A stretch of 24,999 nt of DNA from Candidatus Woesearchaeota archaeon (GCA_018303575.1 JAGVXW010000033.1:1-24999), one strand, 5' to 3'. Positions 14,842 to 23,289 are shown, numbered from the stretch's first letter. Notes: generated by a model not told the origin, from the letters alone. Numbers and translations: made by a program.

Positions 14842-15646
14842 AGTCAAGGACTTGCACGTGGCGGTGGAAGGGGGGGAGATTATCAAAGGCGTGAACCTCA
14901 AGCTTGAGCAGGGGAAGATCCACGCGCTCATGGGGCCGAACGGCTCGGGAAAAAGTACCCTGGCCAACGTGCTCATGGGCCATCCCGGCTATGAGGTTAC
15001 GAAGGGAAAAATTTCTTTCAAAGGAAAAGACATTACTGCTATGGCTCCCAATGAGCGCGCCAAGCTCGGCCTGTTCCTCTCGTTCCAATATCCCGCATCC
15101 GTTCCGGGCATCACCATCTCAAATCTGTTGCGGACCGCCCTGAACGCGCGCCGAAAGGACAAGATCCCGCCTCTCGAATTCCTGAAGATGCTGAAGGAAA
15201 AAATGAAAGCGCTCAAGATGGACGAGAAATTCCTGAACCGGTACGTGAACGAGGGCTTCTCAGGCGGAGAGAAGAAACGGGCTGAGATCCTCCAGCTCGC
15301 CATCTTGAACCCAGATCTGGCCATCCTCGATGAGACAGACTCTGGCCTGGATATTGACGCGTTAAGGGTGGTCGCCGAGGGAGTGAACTCCTTCATGTCG
15401 AAGGAGAAATGCATCCTCATCATCACGCATTACAAGCGCATTTTAGAGTACATCAAGCCGGACAAGCTCTTCATCATGATTGACGGCAAGATCGCGAAGG
15501 AAGGCGGCGGGGAGCTCGTGGATAGGCTTGAGGACGAAGGCTATGGGTGGATACTTCTTGACGAGTTCGTACGCTTCTTCAGTAGCGTACAGCTCGCCGC
15601 TCATCGCTTTCTTGCACGTGCCCTCATTGATCGTAATTTTAGGTAA
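14831..15646 (+). CDS. sufC: Fe-S assembly ATPase SufC, C-terminus altered
   Basis: SufC is the ABC-type ATPase driving the SufBCD complex. Walker A is GPNGSGKST (about 35-43), the signature is GFSGGEKKR (about 143-151), and Walker B is LAILDETDSGLD. The conserved sequence runs to EGYGW (Trp240), which is almost the end of a normal SufC of about 250 residues. From Ile241 on, the 31 extra residues are the antisense of argH, with no normal SufC stop. The ATPase core is complete, so activity is likely, but the tail is abnormal and marks a junction near 15551. It overlaps sufU by 11 bases (ATG 14831; ATG 14834 also possible). Confidence 0.9.
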   Translation: MMLEVKDLHVAVEGGEIIKGVNLKLEQGKIHALMGPNGSGKSTLANVLMGHPGYEVTKGKISFKGKDITAMAPNERAKLGLFLSFQYPASVPGITISNLLRTALNARRKDKIPPLEFLKMLKEKMKALKMDEKFLNRYVNEGFSGGEKKRAEILQLAILNPDLAILDETDSGLDIDALRVVAEGVNSFMSKEKCILIITHYKRILEYIKPDKLFIMIDGKIAKEGGGELVDRLEDEGYGWILLDEFVRFFSSVQLAAHRFLARALIDRNFR

Positions 15647-16684
15647 GAGCAGGCACAGGCTCTTGAGGCATCCTAAGGTTATTTCAATCGCCTGCATCAT
15701 CGGGCCCTTCGTCAATTGCAAATCCCTATTATAGCCCGACATCAGGTTGGAGATGATGCCCTTGATTTTCATCTCCTCGCCCAAGACAACGTGATAGGAG
15801 GCCCTCACAAGTTCCAGCACATCGGGATTCTTCTTCTGAGGCATGATCGAGCTGCCGGTGCAGAACTCGGATGGAAGGAGGACATACCCGAACTCCGCCA
15901 TGCTAAAGAGGAGCAGGTCTGTCGAAAGCTTGTTGAGGTCGAAGAGGATTTGAGTGAGCGCATGCATCAGCGTGGCTTCAATTTTTCCCCTGCTCATCTG
16001 CGCATAAAGCGGGTTTTCCAAGACGCTTGAGAACCCCATTGCCTTGGCAGTCATCTCCCTGTCAATGTCAAAGACAGGGATTCCGAACCCTGCTCCCGTT
16101 CCCAAAGGAGACTGGTCGACAAGCTCATCCGCGAGGTGGAAGACCTTTAGCGTATCCTCAAAAGAAGAAACAAAAGACCCAAGCCATACCTTAACGATTG
16201 TGGGCATCGCCTTCTGCATATGCGTATAGCCCGGAATCTCGATGTACCCGTATGTTTTTGAAAGCTGCAGCAAGCAGTCCTTGAGCGTAAGTATAAGCGC
16301 CTGAACCTGATGAATCGCGTCTTTCTCGTAGAGTCTCAGGGCAGTCAGCACCTGATCGTTTCTAGAGCGCGCGGTGTGGATTTTCTTGCCGGTCTCCCCA
16401 TACTTTTGTATAAGATAGGCTTCGATGGCAGTATGGCAGTCCTCATCAGCTTGCTTGACATGGAACTTCCCTTCGGTATGGAGCTTGATAATCTCTTGCA
16501 GGCCTTCGACAAGCTGCGCCCCTTCTTTCTCGGAAAGCACACCGATCTTCTTGAGCATATGAGCGTGCGCTATGGAGGCCTTACAGTCGAACGGAACCAG
16601 CTTTTGGTCAAGGAACGCGTCCTCTCCCGAGAGGAACGCTTCCACTTCAGCAGGCATCTTCCCATCCTTATCCCAGAGTTTCAT
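15443..16684 (-). CDS. argH: Argininosuccinate lyase, C-terminally truncated
   Basis: ArgH splits argininosuccinate into arginine and fumarate, the last step of the pathway. Family motifs are present: HTARSRNDQV (about 103-112), the GSSIMPQKKNPD signature loop with the catalytic Ser, and GYTHMQKAMP. Homology runs to LVKK (Lys377). The last 36 residues are the antisense of sufC and do not resemble ArgH. About 55-75 residues of the usual C-terminal helical domain (after the GVPFR-like segment) are missing. The active site is formed mainly by the central helices and signature loop, so partial function is possible but doubtful. It overlaps argC by 4 bases. Confidence 0.88.
   Translation of the reverse strand: MKLWDKDGKMPAEVEAFLSGEDAFLDQKLVPFDCKASIAHAHMLKKIGVLSEKEGAQLVEGLQEIIKLHTEGKFHVKQADEDCHTAIEAYLIQKYGETGKKIHTARSRNDQVLTALRLYEKDAIHQVQALILTLKDCLLQLSKTYGYIEIPGYTHMQKAMPTIVKVWLGSFVSSFEDTLKVFHLADELVDQSPLGTGAGFGIPVFDIDREMTAKAMGFSSVLENPLYAQMSRGKIEATLMHALTQILFDLNKLSTDLLLFSMAEFGYVLLPSEFCTGSSIMPQKKNPDVLELVRASYHVVLGEEMKIKGIISNLMSGYNRDLQLTKGPMMQAIEITLGCLKSLCLLLPKITINEGTCKKAMSGELYATEEAYELVKKYPPIAFVLKPIHELPAAFLRDLAVNHDEELVRLDVL
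15548..15556. other. Tail-to-tail junction of sufC and argH
   Basis: The last conserved SufC codon (Trp240, TGG at 15548-15550) and the last conserved ArgH codon (Lys377, 15554-15556 on the minus strand) are separated by only three bases. Neither gene keeps its own stop or 3' flank. This looks like a deletion, inversion or assembly join. Confidence 0.7.
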
Positions 16685-17583
16685 AGGAGCCCCTCCTTCA
16701 GGTTGAATCCGAACATGAGGTTGAAATTTTCGATAGCCTGCGATGCCGCTCCTTTCATGAGATTGTCAATCACCGAAACCACGACCAGGCCATTCTCGTC
16801 TTTTGCGAACCCGCCAATATGGCAGAAAGGAGTGCCCACAACCTCTTTTGTCGATGGGATGTGGGAAACAGCTGTTGTGAAACCGTCCTTATAAAAGGAC
16901 TCGTAAAGCGATTGAACCGCTTCAAGAGAGAGCGTCTCCTTAAGGTTCAAATGTGCGGTGCACATCAGCCCGGAAAAGGCGTTGACGACATGCGGAGTGA
17001 AAGAAACGCTGCATCCGAGCGCTTTCTTGATTTCGGGAAGATGGAGATGGTCAGCAAGATGGTAAGCGATAATGTTCTCCGCATAGTTGAACTTCTCATG
17101 CGCGTTTTTTCCAGCTCCGGAATACCCCGAAATACAGTCAAATACGCAGGATTTGAGATGGTTCTTCAGAGGGAGTGCGGCAAGAATGCATGCAGTGGCA
17201 TAGCATCCGGGATTCCCCACTATCTGCGCATGGGAAATCTGCTTGCTGAAGGCCTCGGGAAGCCCATACACCGCAGTGAGCCTCTGGTCTGCGCTCAGGT
17301 CGATAACCTTGCAAGTAAGATTCTTGGCGAGCGCTTCCGCGGTTCCATGAGGCACAGCAAGAAAGGCCACATCTTGCTGGTTGATAAGCGCAGGGTCTTG
17401 AACAGAAAGCACGAGATTTCCGAGGGGCGTTCCAGAGAACTCTTCCTGCAACTCTGACAAGGGTTTACCGACATGGGAGGTAGAAGTAATGAGTCCGATG
17501 TCTACCTCAGAGTGTTTCTCCAGAAGTTTCAAAAGAGCGCATCCCACAAATCCCGTGGCGCCGACAACAGCGACCTTAATCAT
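16681..17583 (-). CDS. argC: N-acetyl-gamma-glutamyl-phosphate reductase
   Basis: This enzyme reduces N-acetylglutamyl phosphate to the semialdehyde with NADPH. The 300-residue protein has the nucleotide-binding GATGFVG at 8-14 and the catalytic Cys127 in GNPGCYATA. A conserved SGYSGAGK region and the HLPEI segment carry substrate-site residues. It is slightly shorter than many ArgC proteins (310-350). A LysY-type role on LysW-bound substrates is unlikely, because the upstream gene is an ordinary N-acetylglutamate kinase and no LysW gene is seen. Its start lies inside the 3' end of argD (8-base overlap). Confidence 0.93.
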   Translation of the reverse strand: MIKVAVVGATGFVGCALLKLLEKHSEVDIGLITSTSHVGKPLSELQEEFSGTPLGNLVLSVQDPALINQQDVAFLAVPHGTAEALAKNLTCKVIDLSADQRLTAVYGLPEAFSKQISHAQIVGNPGCYATACILAALPLKNHLKSCVFDCISGYSGAGKNAHEKFNYAENIIAYHLADHLHLPEIKKALGCSVSFTPHVVNAFSGLMCTAHLNLKETLSLEAVQSLYESFYKDGFTTAVSHIPSTKEVVGTPFCHIGGFAKDENGLVVVSVIDNLMKGAASQAIENFNLMFGFNLKEGLL

Positions 17584-18736
17584 GAGGCACCTCTTTCAAA
17601 GCTAGCGCTATCTTTGAGATAGCAGAATCAATCTCTTTGAGGGTGATGGTCAACGGAGGCAGGAGTCTGACCGCCTGCTTGTGCACTGCGTTGACAAGAA
17701 CACCCTTCTTTTGGCACGCGTCCTTGAGCTTGTAGGCGTCGCAGGCCAGCGCAATCGCGAGCATCAGACCTTTCCCCCTGATTCCCTTGATGAGCGGGGA
17801 ATGGAGCGCCTCAAGCTTCTTCTTGAGATAGACTCCTTTTTTCTTGACGCCGGGGAGGAGCGCTTCAATCGCCTCGAGCGTCACAAGGGCGGCTCCGCAA
17901 GCGAAGGGATTGCCCCCGAAGGTCGAGCCGTGCTCGAACGGCTTGAAGTCAATGCCTGCTTTTGAGAGTGTAACGCCGATGGGGATGCCATTGGCGAGGC
18001 CTTTCGCTAGCGTGACGATATCGGGATAGAGGCCTTCCTGCTGATAGCAAAAGAAGCTTCCCGTTCTCCCATTGCCCGTCTGGATTTCGTCCAGAATCAA
18101 GAGCGCATGATGCTTCTTGCAGAGATTCTCAACCTGTTTCAGATAGTCTGGAGGCGGAACGACGATGCCAGCCTCGCCCTGGATAGGTTCAAGGATAACG
18201 GCAGCGGTATTGGTATCCAGCTCTTTCTCAAGCGCCTTGATGTCGCCATATGGGACATGAACAAATAAGGGCACAAGCGGCTCGAAGGGCGCCTTAATTT
18301 CCAGTTTCCAAGTCGCGGAAAGGCTGCCAAGAGTCCTTCCGTGGAAGGCATGCTCCATGGCGATGATTTTTTTCTTGCCCGTATGCTTTCTTGCGAGCTT
18401 GATTGCCGTCTCCACTGCTTCGGTGCCTGAATTGGAGAAGAAGCAAGTTCCAAGGCCCGAAAGAGCGCAGAGCTTTTTTGCGAGAAGCGCTTGTTCCGCA
18501 GTATAGTAATGGTTAGAAGGGTTTAGAAGTTTGTGGTCCTGAGACTTGAAATAGGTGAGAAGAGTGGGATTTGAATGCCCGATAGTACAGCACGCGATAC
18601 CTCCAACAAGGTCAAGATAGGAGTTCCCATCGCTATCGAACACCGTGCACCCCTGCCCACTAACCAAGAGAAGGTCTCTCTTGTATGTGTGCATCAAGTA
18701 CTGGGATGCGTCCTGAATCACCTCATGCGCATTCAT
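17576..18736 (-). CDS. argD: Acetylornithine aminotransferase
   Basis: This PLP aminotransferase converts N-acetylglutamate semialdehyde to N-acetylornithine, with glutamate as amino donor. The 386-residue class III enzyme shows SNSGTEAVE (101-109) at the phosphate-binding site, ILDEIQTG with Asp216, the Schiff-base Lys245 in TLAKGLANG, and HGSTFGGNP. All key residues are present. The start overlaps the upstream argAB stop by 4 bases. argD lies between argAB and argC; as I recall, the Xanthomonas cluster has no argD at this place. Confidence 0.94.
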   Translation of the reverse strand: MNAHEVIQDASQYLMHTYKRDLLLVSGQGCTVFDSDGNSYLDLVGGIACCTIGHSNPTLLTYFKSQDHKLLNPSNHYYTAEQALLAKKLCALSGLGTCFFSNSGTEAVETAIKLARKHTGKKKIIAMEHAFHGRTLGSLSATWKLEIKAPFEPLVPLFVHVPYGDIKALEKELDTNTAAVILEPIQGEAGIVVPPPDYLKQVENLCKKHHALLILDEIQTGNGRTGSFFCYQQEGLYPDIVTLAKGLANGIPIGVTLSKAGIDFKPFEHGSTFGGNPFACGAALVTLEAIEALLPGVKKKGVYLKKKLEALHSPLIKGIRGKGLMLAIALACDAYKLKDACQKKGVLVNAVHKQAVRLLPPLTITLKEIDSAISKIALALKEVPHD

Positions 18737-20001
18737 GGGGAAACCTCCAGCAACGTTTTAGGGAGTTGGGTGGCTGCTTTCACCGCGGACAACAGCTCCG
18801 CTTCATCTAGGTTTCTCCAAAAGACATGCCACTCAGGCGTCTTGACAGTGCCATCGCTCTGGCCATAGTAAAAGCCATTGAACGGGTTTTTCGCCGCGGC
18901 CCTCCAAATCATCTTCGGGTAGTGTTTAAGGGTTTCAAGCCACAGGGTTTTCCCGAGGCCATTGCCCGAACAGGACCGCAGGACCGCGAACTTGTCAAGG
19001 TAGGGGATGCCGTTGATTTCCTTAAGGATGACAATGCCCTCGTAGTCCTTCTGGTAGATGATTCTCTTGAACTTGCTGGCATCCTTGAAGTAATCATCGA
19101 CAAGGGTCTTCTGGAACGCGTCCTCGAGCAGGAATTTCACCTTGGGGAGGTCAAGCTCGCTCAACTTGTCGGTAGTGTGAATGACATGGTACTTGATGAA
19201 TGTCCCGCAGCCCTTGACAGTGAAGAGCTCCTTGAGAAGGTTTTCGGCAGACGTGATGACAACTGCGGTTTCTGAAGAGGCATGCTGGAGGAACTCCTTG
19301 ATTTCATTTACCTTCAGGAGCATGCCGCCAGTGATATAGCTTGAGTAATCCTCAGTAAGATTGATGAACGAAAGGAGCTTGCCCTGGCTGTCGAAAATTC
19401 CGCCAGTGTCTGTAATGAGGAGGAATTTCTTCGGGCAGAGCGCGTTCACAAGCGACTTTGCCGCAGTGTCGGCGTTGATGTTCAGAGGGGTTCCGTTGCT
19501 ATCAAAGCCGATAGGGCTAACAATAGGGAGGATGCCATTTGAAACAAGTGCCTCAATAGGCGCGAGCGAGACAGCGTTGATGTCGCCGACCTGCCCATAG
19601 CCCGGTTTGCTCGTGCAGGAAAAGACGCCTCTCGCTATTCCTGCTTTCCCCCCTTTTTCCTCGATTTTTGAGACAAAGACCTGCGCGATGCGCTCAAATA
19701 TCCCTGCAATCACACCCATGCCCTCTTTCGAAGTGACCCTCAGGCCGTCTTTTTTTACGGAGTGGGGCAGCTTCTCGTCGATAGCGGAGCCTGCGCCATG
19801 GACCATGACGGGGAAGAGGCCCAGCTGGCTCAGGAACACAAGGCTCTCTGCAAGGGTATCCATCTGATTCTCAAGCGAGCTGCCGCTCACCTTGATGACT
19901 GCGTACCTCATCGAGGGCGTAGCATGCATCAAGTCAAGGAAGAGCTGAAACTCCTTTGCCTTTCCTGTCTGCTCGATGAACTTTGTGAGGAGTTGTTTCA
20001 T
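18733..20001 (-). CDS. Bifunctional N-acetylglutamate kinase / N-acetylglutamate synthase (fusion)
   Basis: This 422-residue fusion combines the first two arginine steps. Residues about 30-265 form an amino-acid kinase domain with Lys37 (VIKVSGSS), HGAGSAID (68-75) and the nucleotide region LLITDTGGIFD (194-204). Residues about 283-400 form a DUF619-type GNAT acetyltransferase, with LDKFAV (335-340), the acetyl-CoA loop SGNGLGKTL (345-353) and the ending WHVFWRNL. This is the NAGS-K architecture of Xanthomonas-type bacteria and eukaryotic mitochondrial enzymes, not the separate ArgB and ArgJ common in archaea. No argJ is seen. In known NAGS-K enzymes arginine inhibits activity. Confidence 0.92.
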   Translation of the reverse strand: MKQLLTKFIEQTGKAKEFQLFLDLMHATPSMRYAVIKVSGSSLENQMDTLAESLVFLSQLGLFPVMVHGAGSAIDEKLPHSVKKDGLRVTSKEGMGVIAGIFERIAQVFVSKIEEKGGKAGIARGVFSCTSKPGYGQVGDINAVSLAPIEALVSNGILPIVSPIGFDSNGTPLNINADTAAKSLVNALCPKKFLLITDTGGIFDSQGKLLSFINLTEDYSSYITGGMLLKVNEIKEFLQHASSETAVVITSAENLLKELFTVKGCGTFIKYHVIHTTDKLSELDLPKVKFLLEDAFQKTLVDDYFKDASKFKRIIYQKDYEGIVILKEINGIPYLDKFAVLRSCSGNGLGKTLWLETLKHYPKMIWRAAAKNPFNGFYYGQSDGTVKTPEWHVFWRNLDEAELLSAVKAATQLPKTLLEVSP

Positions 20002-20978
20002 GGGAACTCTCCAAAGAGCTGAATAAGCATCTTCTCAAAGGCCTCAAGCTGGCTCTTCTCAACAAACTCGTCAGCGCTATGTGCTTGAGCGATGTTGCCT
20101 GCGCCTAAGACAACGGACGGGATGCCCGCGAGACTCAGCAGTGAAGCTTCGGTCCAGAACTCCGCTTCCTCGCAAGGAAGATCCAAATAAGGGAATGTGG
20201 TGTTAGGAACCAGCGAGGGGCCTACAAAAGACTCTGTGATTGCTACGCCGGGATAAGGAGCAAGGATTTCCTTGATGAGCGAAACGATCTGCGCTTGAGC
20301 GAGATAAGACCTGATAGAGCACTTGAACTTGCAGGAGTCCGGAACCATGTTTCCGCTCAGGCCACCCTCGATCTTTCCAATCATGAAAGCCTTTTTCTCC
20401 AACCCAAGCAAGATTCTAGACGCAGTGGTGATGGCGTTGTCCTGATCTGCCTCCGAGGAGTGCTTGGCTTTGCCTGGGACTTCAATCCAAAAAGAAGAGT
20501 AGCCTGTATGCTGGTTAACGAGCTTGAGGGTAGTGGGCTCGCAGACCAAGGCATGCTTAAGAGAGGATGCGAACTCAGATTTCAGGAAGGCGTGCATCCC
20601 CGTCTGGGGACCAGACTCCTCGTCAACATTGAAAAGAAGCATGAGATTTTTTGGTTCTGCCTTGGCGACAGCCTGAAGGAGGGCGAGAAGGTTGCCTTTC
20701 GTGTCTGCTGCCCCTAAACCGAAAAATTTTCCATCCTTTTCGGTAGCCTGATAAGGCGGAACACTCCAACCCTTGCAAGGCTTCACCGTGTCCATATGAC
20801 AGCTCACAAGTAGTGTTGGTTTGCCGAAAACCGCGATAAGATTCGCCTTTTTGTCGCCCAGATTCTGCGTAAAGAGCTCGCAGGAGGTGTTCGCTTTTAG
20901 GAATCCCTCTATCGCGGAGAGGATATGCGAGTAATCCCCCGAAGAGGTGTCAACCATCAAGTCATCGAAGAGGCTCAT
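19998..20978 (-). CDS. argE: M20 family deacetylase, probable N-acetylcitrulline deacetylase
   Basis: This 326-residue M20/ArgE-type metallohydrolase binds two zinc ions. Visible ligand regions are SCHMDTV (His61, Asp63), GAADTKGN (Asp92), NVDEESG (Glu pair about 120-121), CEPT (Glu147) and AHSADEFV near the end. In this operon it most likely removes acetate from N-acetylcitrulline, because the carbamoyltransferase is of the acetylornithine type. Action on N-acetylornithine is the alternative. ATG 20978 overlaps the argG stop as ATGA. A GTG at 20987 would add three residues and cannot be excluded. Confidence 0.9.
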   Translation of the reverse strand: MSLFDDLMVDTSSGDYSHILSAIEGFLKANTSCELFTQNLGDKKANLIAVFGKPTLLVSCHMDTVKPCKGWSVPPYQATEKDGKFFGLGAADTKGNLLALLQAVAKAEPKNLMLLFNVDEESGPQTGMHAFLKSEFASSLKHALVCEPTTLKLVNQHTGYSSFWIEVPGKAKHSSEADQDNAITTASRILLGLEKKAFMIGKIEGGLSGNMVPDSCKFKCSIRSYLAQAQIVSLIKEILAPYPGVAITESFVGPSLVPNTTFPYLDLPCEEAEFWTEASLLSLAGIPSVVLGAGNIAQAHSADEFVEKSQLEAFEKMLIQLFGEFP

Positions 20979-22144
20979 TTCGACCACGCTATCTTTTGCT
21001 GCAACGTGTACAGCTTGATGAACCCGTTCGCTTCCTGCGCGCTCCAGCTTCCTTTCTGCGCATAGGTCGCGATTTCGTTTTTCATAAGGGAATAAGGAGA
21101 CTCAACTTCAACGATAGAGAGGCACAGAGGCGCAAGCTTGAGCTTCACCGTTCCCGTAACCTTCGCTTGCTCAGCGGCGGCGTATGCCTCCAAACTTCTG
21201 GCGAGAGGCTCATAATACAGGCCAGAATAGACCACATCCGCCCACTGCGCTGAAGCAAGAGCGTGGAACTGGAGCTGTTTCTTTGTGAGCGTTACCTGCT
21301 GAAGTTTTTTATGCGCTTCAAGCAATGCAAAAAGCCCGGGAGCTTCAAAGACGATGTGCCCTTTGATGCCAATGATGCAATCACCCGTATAAGAGCCCCT
21401 CCCGATGCCGAAAGCGCCCACAAGCGTGTTGATTTCCTTGAGGATGGCGAGGCCGTTCTTCTTGATGCCATTCAGGGTGATGGGCAATCCCTGTTCGAAT
21501 TCAAGAGTGACGTACGCAGGGTTTTTTTGGGTAAGTTGAGTGAGTTGATACGCATCGCTCGAAGGCTCCTTGTAGGCATCTATTTCGGAGCCTGAGAGAG
21601 TGACTCCAAAGACATTCTGGTTGATGGAGTACTGCTTGTTGCCCTTGCTCACGGCAAAGCCCTTGGATTCCAGATAGGTGATTTCCTGCGCTCTTGTGAT
21701 GGCGAGTTCTTTGATAGGGCACAGAATCTGAATAGAGGGGTTGAGCGTTAGGAGCGCGGAGTCGAATCTCACCTGGTCATTCCCCACAGAAGTGCTGCCA
21801 TGAGAGACGAAGCTTGCGTTCTCTTTCTTCGCTATGGCGAGCACCTCTTCCGCAATGATATACCTATCCGCGCACATCAAAGGATATTCGCCTTCATAAA
21901 GGCCGTCCAATCTGATAAGGTGGCTGATAATCTGGCTGTAGATCTTCTCTTCAGCGTCAATCGAGTAGTGCTTTGAGCTTCCGAGGGAGAGCGCCTTCTT
22001 CTCGAGCGCTTCCAGCGTTTCAGAGCCAAAGCCGCCTGTATTGACCGTGACCGTAATAACTTCATAGCCCTGCTCCTTGAGGTGCGCGACGCAAAAGGAA
22101 GTATCAAGACCTCCTGAAAAGGCCAAGATTATTTTTGGGTTCAT
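20975..22144 (-). CDS. argG: Argininosuccinate synthase
   Basis: This enzyme joins citrulline and aspartate with ATP to give argininosuccinate. The 389-residue protein begins with the PP-loop AFSGGLDTS (8-16). It keeps the citrulline/aspartate-binding region HGSTSVGNDQVRF and the SINQNVFGV and GIGRGSYTGD segments. Length and motifs are normal. It lies second in the operon after argF', coupled by a 4-base ATGA overlap. Confidence 0.94.
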   Translation of the reverse strand: MNPKIILAFSGGLDTSFCVAHLKEQGYEVITVTVNTGGFGSETLEALEKKALSLGSSKHYSIDAEEKIYSQIISHLIRLDGLYEGEYPLMCADRYIIAEEVLAIAKKENASFVSHGSTSVGNDQVRFDSALLTLNPSIQILCPIKELAITRAQEITYLESKGFAVSKGNKQYSINQNVFGVTLSGSEIDAYKEPSSDAYQLTQLTQKNPAYVTLEFEQGLPITLNGIKKNGLAILKEINTLVGAFGIGRGSYTGDCIIGIKGHIVFEAPGLFALLEAHKKLQQVTLTKKQLQFHALASAQWADVVYSGLYYEPLARSLEAYAAAEQAKVTGTVKLKLAPLCLSIVEVESPYSLMKNEIATYAQKGSWSAQEANGFIKLYTLQQKIAWSK

Positions 22145-23136
22145 GGGTTCCCCTCCATCAGCTTGGTGATGATGGCCTTCTGCACCGGAAGGCGGTTGGC
22201 TGCCTCTTCATAGATGAGGCACTGCTCCGAGTCAAGGACAGCATCTGTCGCCTTGACGTTTCTGCGGATGGGAAGGCAGTGGCTGAAGTAGGCATGGTGC
22301 GTGAGAGCCATCTTTTTCTCGTCGACTATCCAGCCCCTGTGCGAGTCCTGGACTGCCTGATTGAACGCGCCATACTGACCGAGAGACCCCCAGCTTTTCG
22401 CATAGACAAAATCCGCGCCCTCCATCGCCTCGTTCATGTCGTGGACTACCCTGAAGGAAGCCTGATTCTTCTTGCAGTGCTCCCCCATCAGTTTCAGGTA
22501 GCCAGCGTCCAGGTCATACCCTTCGGGGTTGGCAATAGTGATATCCATCCCGAGCATGCTCGCGATCATCCCCGCCGAGTTGGCGACGGCTGTGTTGAGC
22601 GGCTGAGGATGGTAGATCCACGTTAAAACGAACTTCTTGTGTTTGAGCGTGGAAAATTTGCTCTTGATGGCCCGTATCATGGCAAGAGCCTGGCAAGGAT
22701 GGGAAATCGTCTCCATGTTGATAACTGGCTTGGTAGACCACTTGGCGAGATTAGCGAGCATAGAGTCCTTTTTCTCCTCCTTCCAGTCCTTGAACGCCGG
22801 AAAGCTGCGAAGAGCGAGGATGTCCCCATAAGAGCTTAGCACCTTCGCGGCGTCCTTCAGGTGCTCTTCCTTGTCGCCATCCATAACCGCGTGCTCCTGC
22901 GCTTCAATCCCCCAGGATGATTTCCCGGGCTCAAGGCAGACGCAATGGCCCCCAAGCTGAGTGGCGGCAAGGTCAAACGTAGTCTTCGTGCGCGTAGAAG
23001 GGTTGAAAAAGAGCGCAATCAGGGTCTTGTTTTTGAAGACGTCGCTGAACGGCTGCGCCTTGTAGTGCTCCGCGAGGGCAAGCAGCTCTTCAATTTCTTC
23101 TTTTGTATGGTTTTCGATGGCAAGGAAATGGTTCAT
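22141..23136 (-). CDS. argF': N-acetylornithine carbamoyltransferase
   Basis: This enzyme transfers a carbamoyl group from carbamoyl phosphate to N-acetylornithine, giving N-acetylcitrulline. It has 331 residues from ATG 23136. FFNPSTRTKTTF (43-54) is the carbamoyl phosphate loop. The match to Xanthomonas AOTCase is close in INMETISHPCQ (139-149), LTWIYHPQPLNTAVANS (171-187), YAKSWGSL and HCLPIRRNVKATDAV (286-300). Glu90 in DGDKEEH aligns with Xanthomonas Glu92, which in N-succinylornithine enzymes is Pro. That points to the acetyl substrate rather than succinyl, and excludes an ordinary ornithine carbamoyltransferase. ATG 23136 has AGGTG eight bases upstream and aligns with the family start; an ATG at 23169 would add 11 unconserved residues. 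Confidence 0.93.
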   Translation of the reverse strand: MNHFLAIENHTKEEIEELLALAEHYKAQPFSDVFKNKTLIALFFNPSTRTKTTFDLAATQLGGHCVCLEPGKSSWGIEAQEHAVMDGDKEEHLKDAAKVLSSYGDILALRSFPAFKDWKEEKKDSMLANLAKWSTKPVINMETISHPCQALAMIRAIKSKFSTLKHKKFVLTWIYHPQPLNTAVANSAGMIASMLGMDITIANPEGYDLDAGYLKLMGEHCKKNQASFRVVHDMNEAMEGADFVYAKSWGSLGQYGAFNQAVQDSHRGWIVDEKKMALTHHAYFSHCLPIRRNVKATDAVLDSEQCLIYEEAANRLPVQKAIITKLMEGNP

Positions 23137-23273
23137 GGTGTTCACCTGTGCAGTTTGAAAATGATGCATTCCTGGAGAATGCCTAAAGACGTCGCACTAG
23201 AGAAGGGCATTCAAAAACTTCCGACACTGCTATTTTTTTCATATCCCTGGGAGGTTGACACCGGAATATAAAT
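23137..23273 (-). promoter_or_regulatory. Leader and promoter of the arginine operon
   Basis: The minus strand reads GATTTATATTCC with the TATA at about 23264-23273, which would give a leader of about 105 bases before ATG 23136. This is much longer than other leaders in the window. The leader holds AGGTG as ribosome site and a set of repeats that can pair in two exclusive ways. Confidence 0.45.
23166..23212 (-). promoter_or_regulatory. Alternative hairpins or operator repeats in the arg leader
   Basis: GCATTC (23166-23171) and GAATGC (23177-23182) form a perfect 6+6 inverted repeat around CTGGA. GAATGCC (23177-23183) also pairs with GGCATTC (23206-23212), 22 bases away. The middle segment can pair with only one partner at a time. 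This could be an attenuation-like switch or three half-sites for a DNA-binding protein. Confidence 0.4.
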
Positions 23274-23289
23274 CTAGTGACCCACCCGC

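Noticed and set aside
15551..15646. A novel C-terminal domain of SufC
   Set aside because: The 31 residues are exactly the antisense of the conserved ArgH coding sequence.
16681..20001. LysW-dependent lysine/arginine pathway of archaea
   Set aside because: No LysW or LysX gene is seen, and the kinase is fused to an N-acetylglutamate synthase domain.
22141..23136. Ordinary ornithine carbamoyltransferase or N-succinylornithine enzyme
   Set aside because: The signatures match AOTCase throughout, and Glu90 stands where the succinyl enzyme has Pro.
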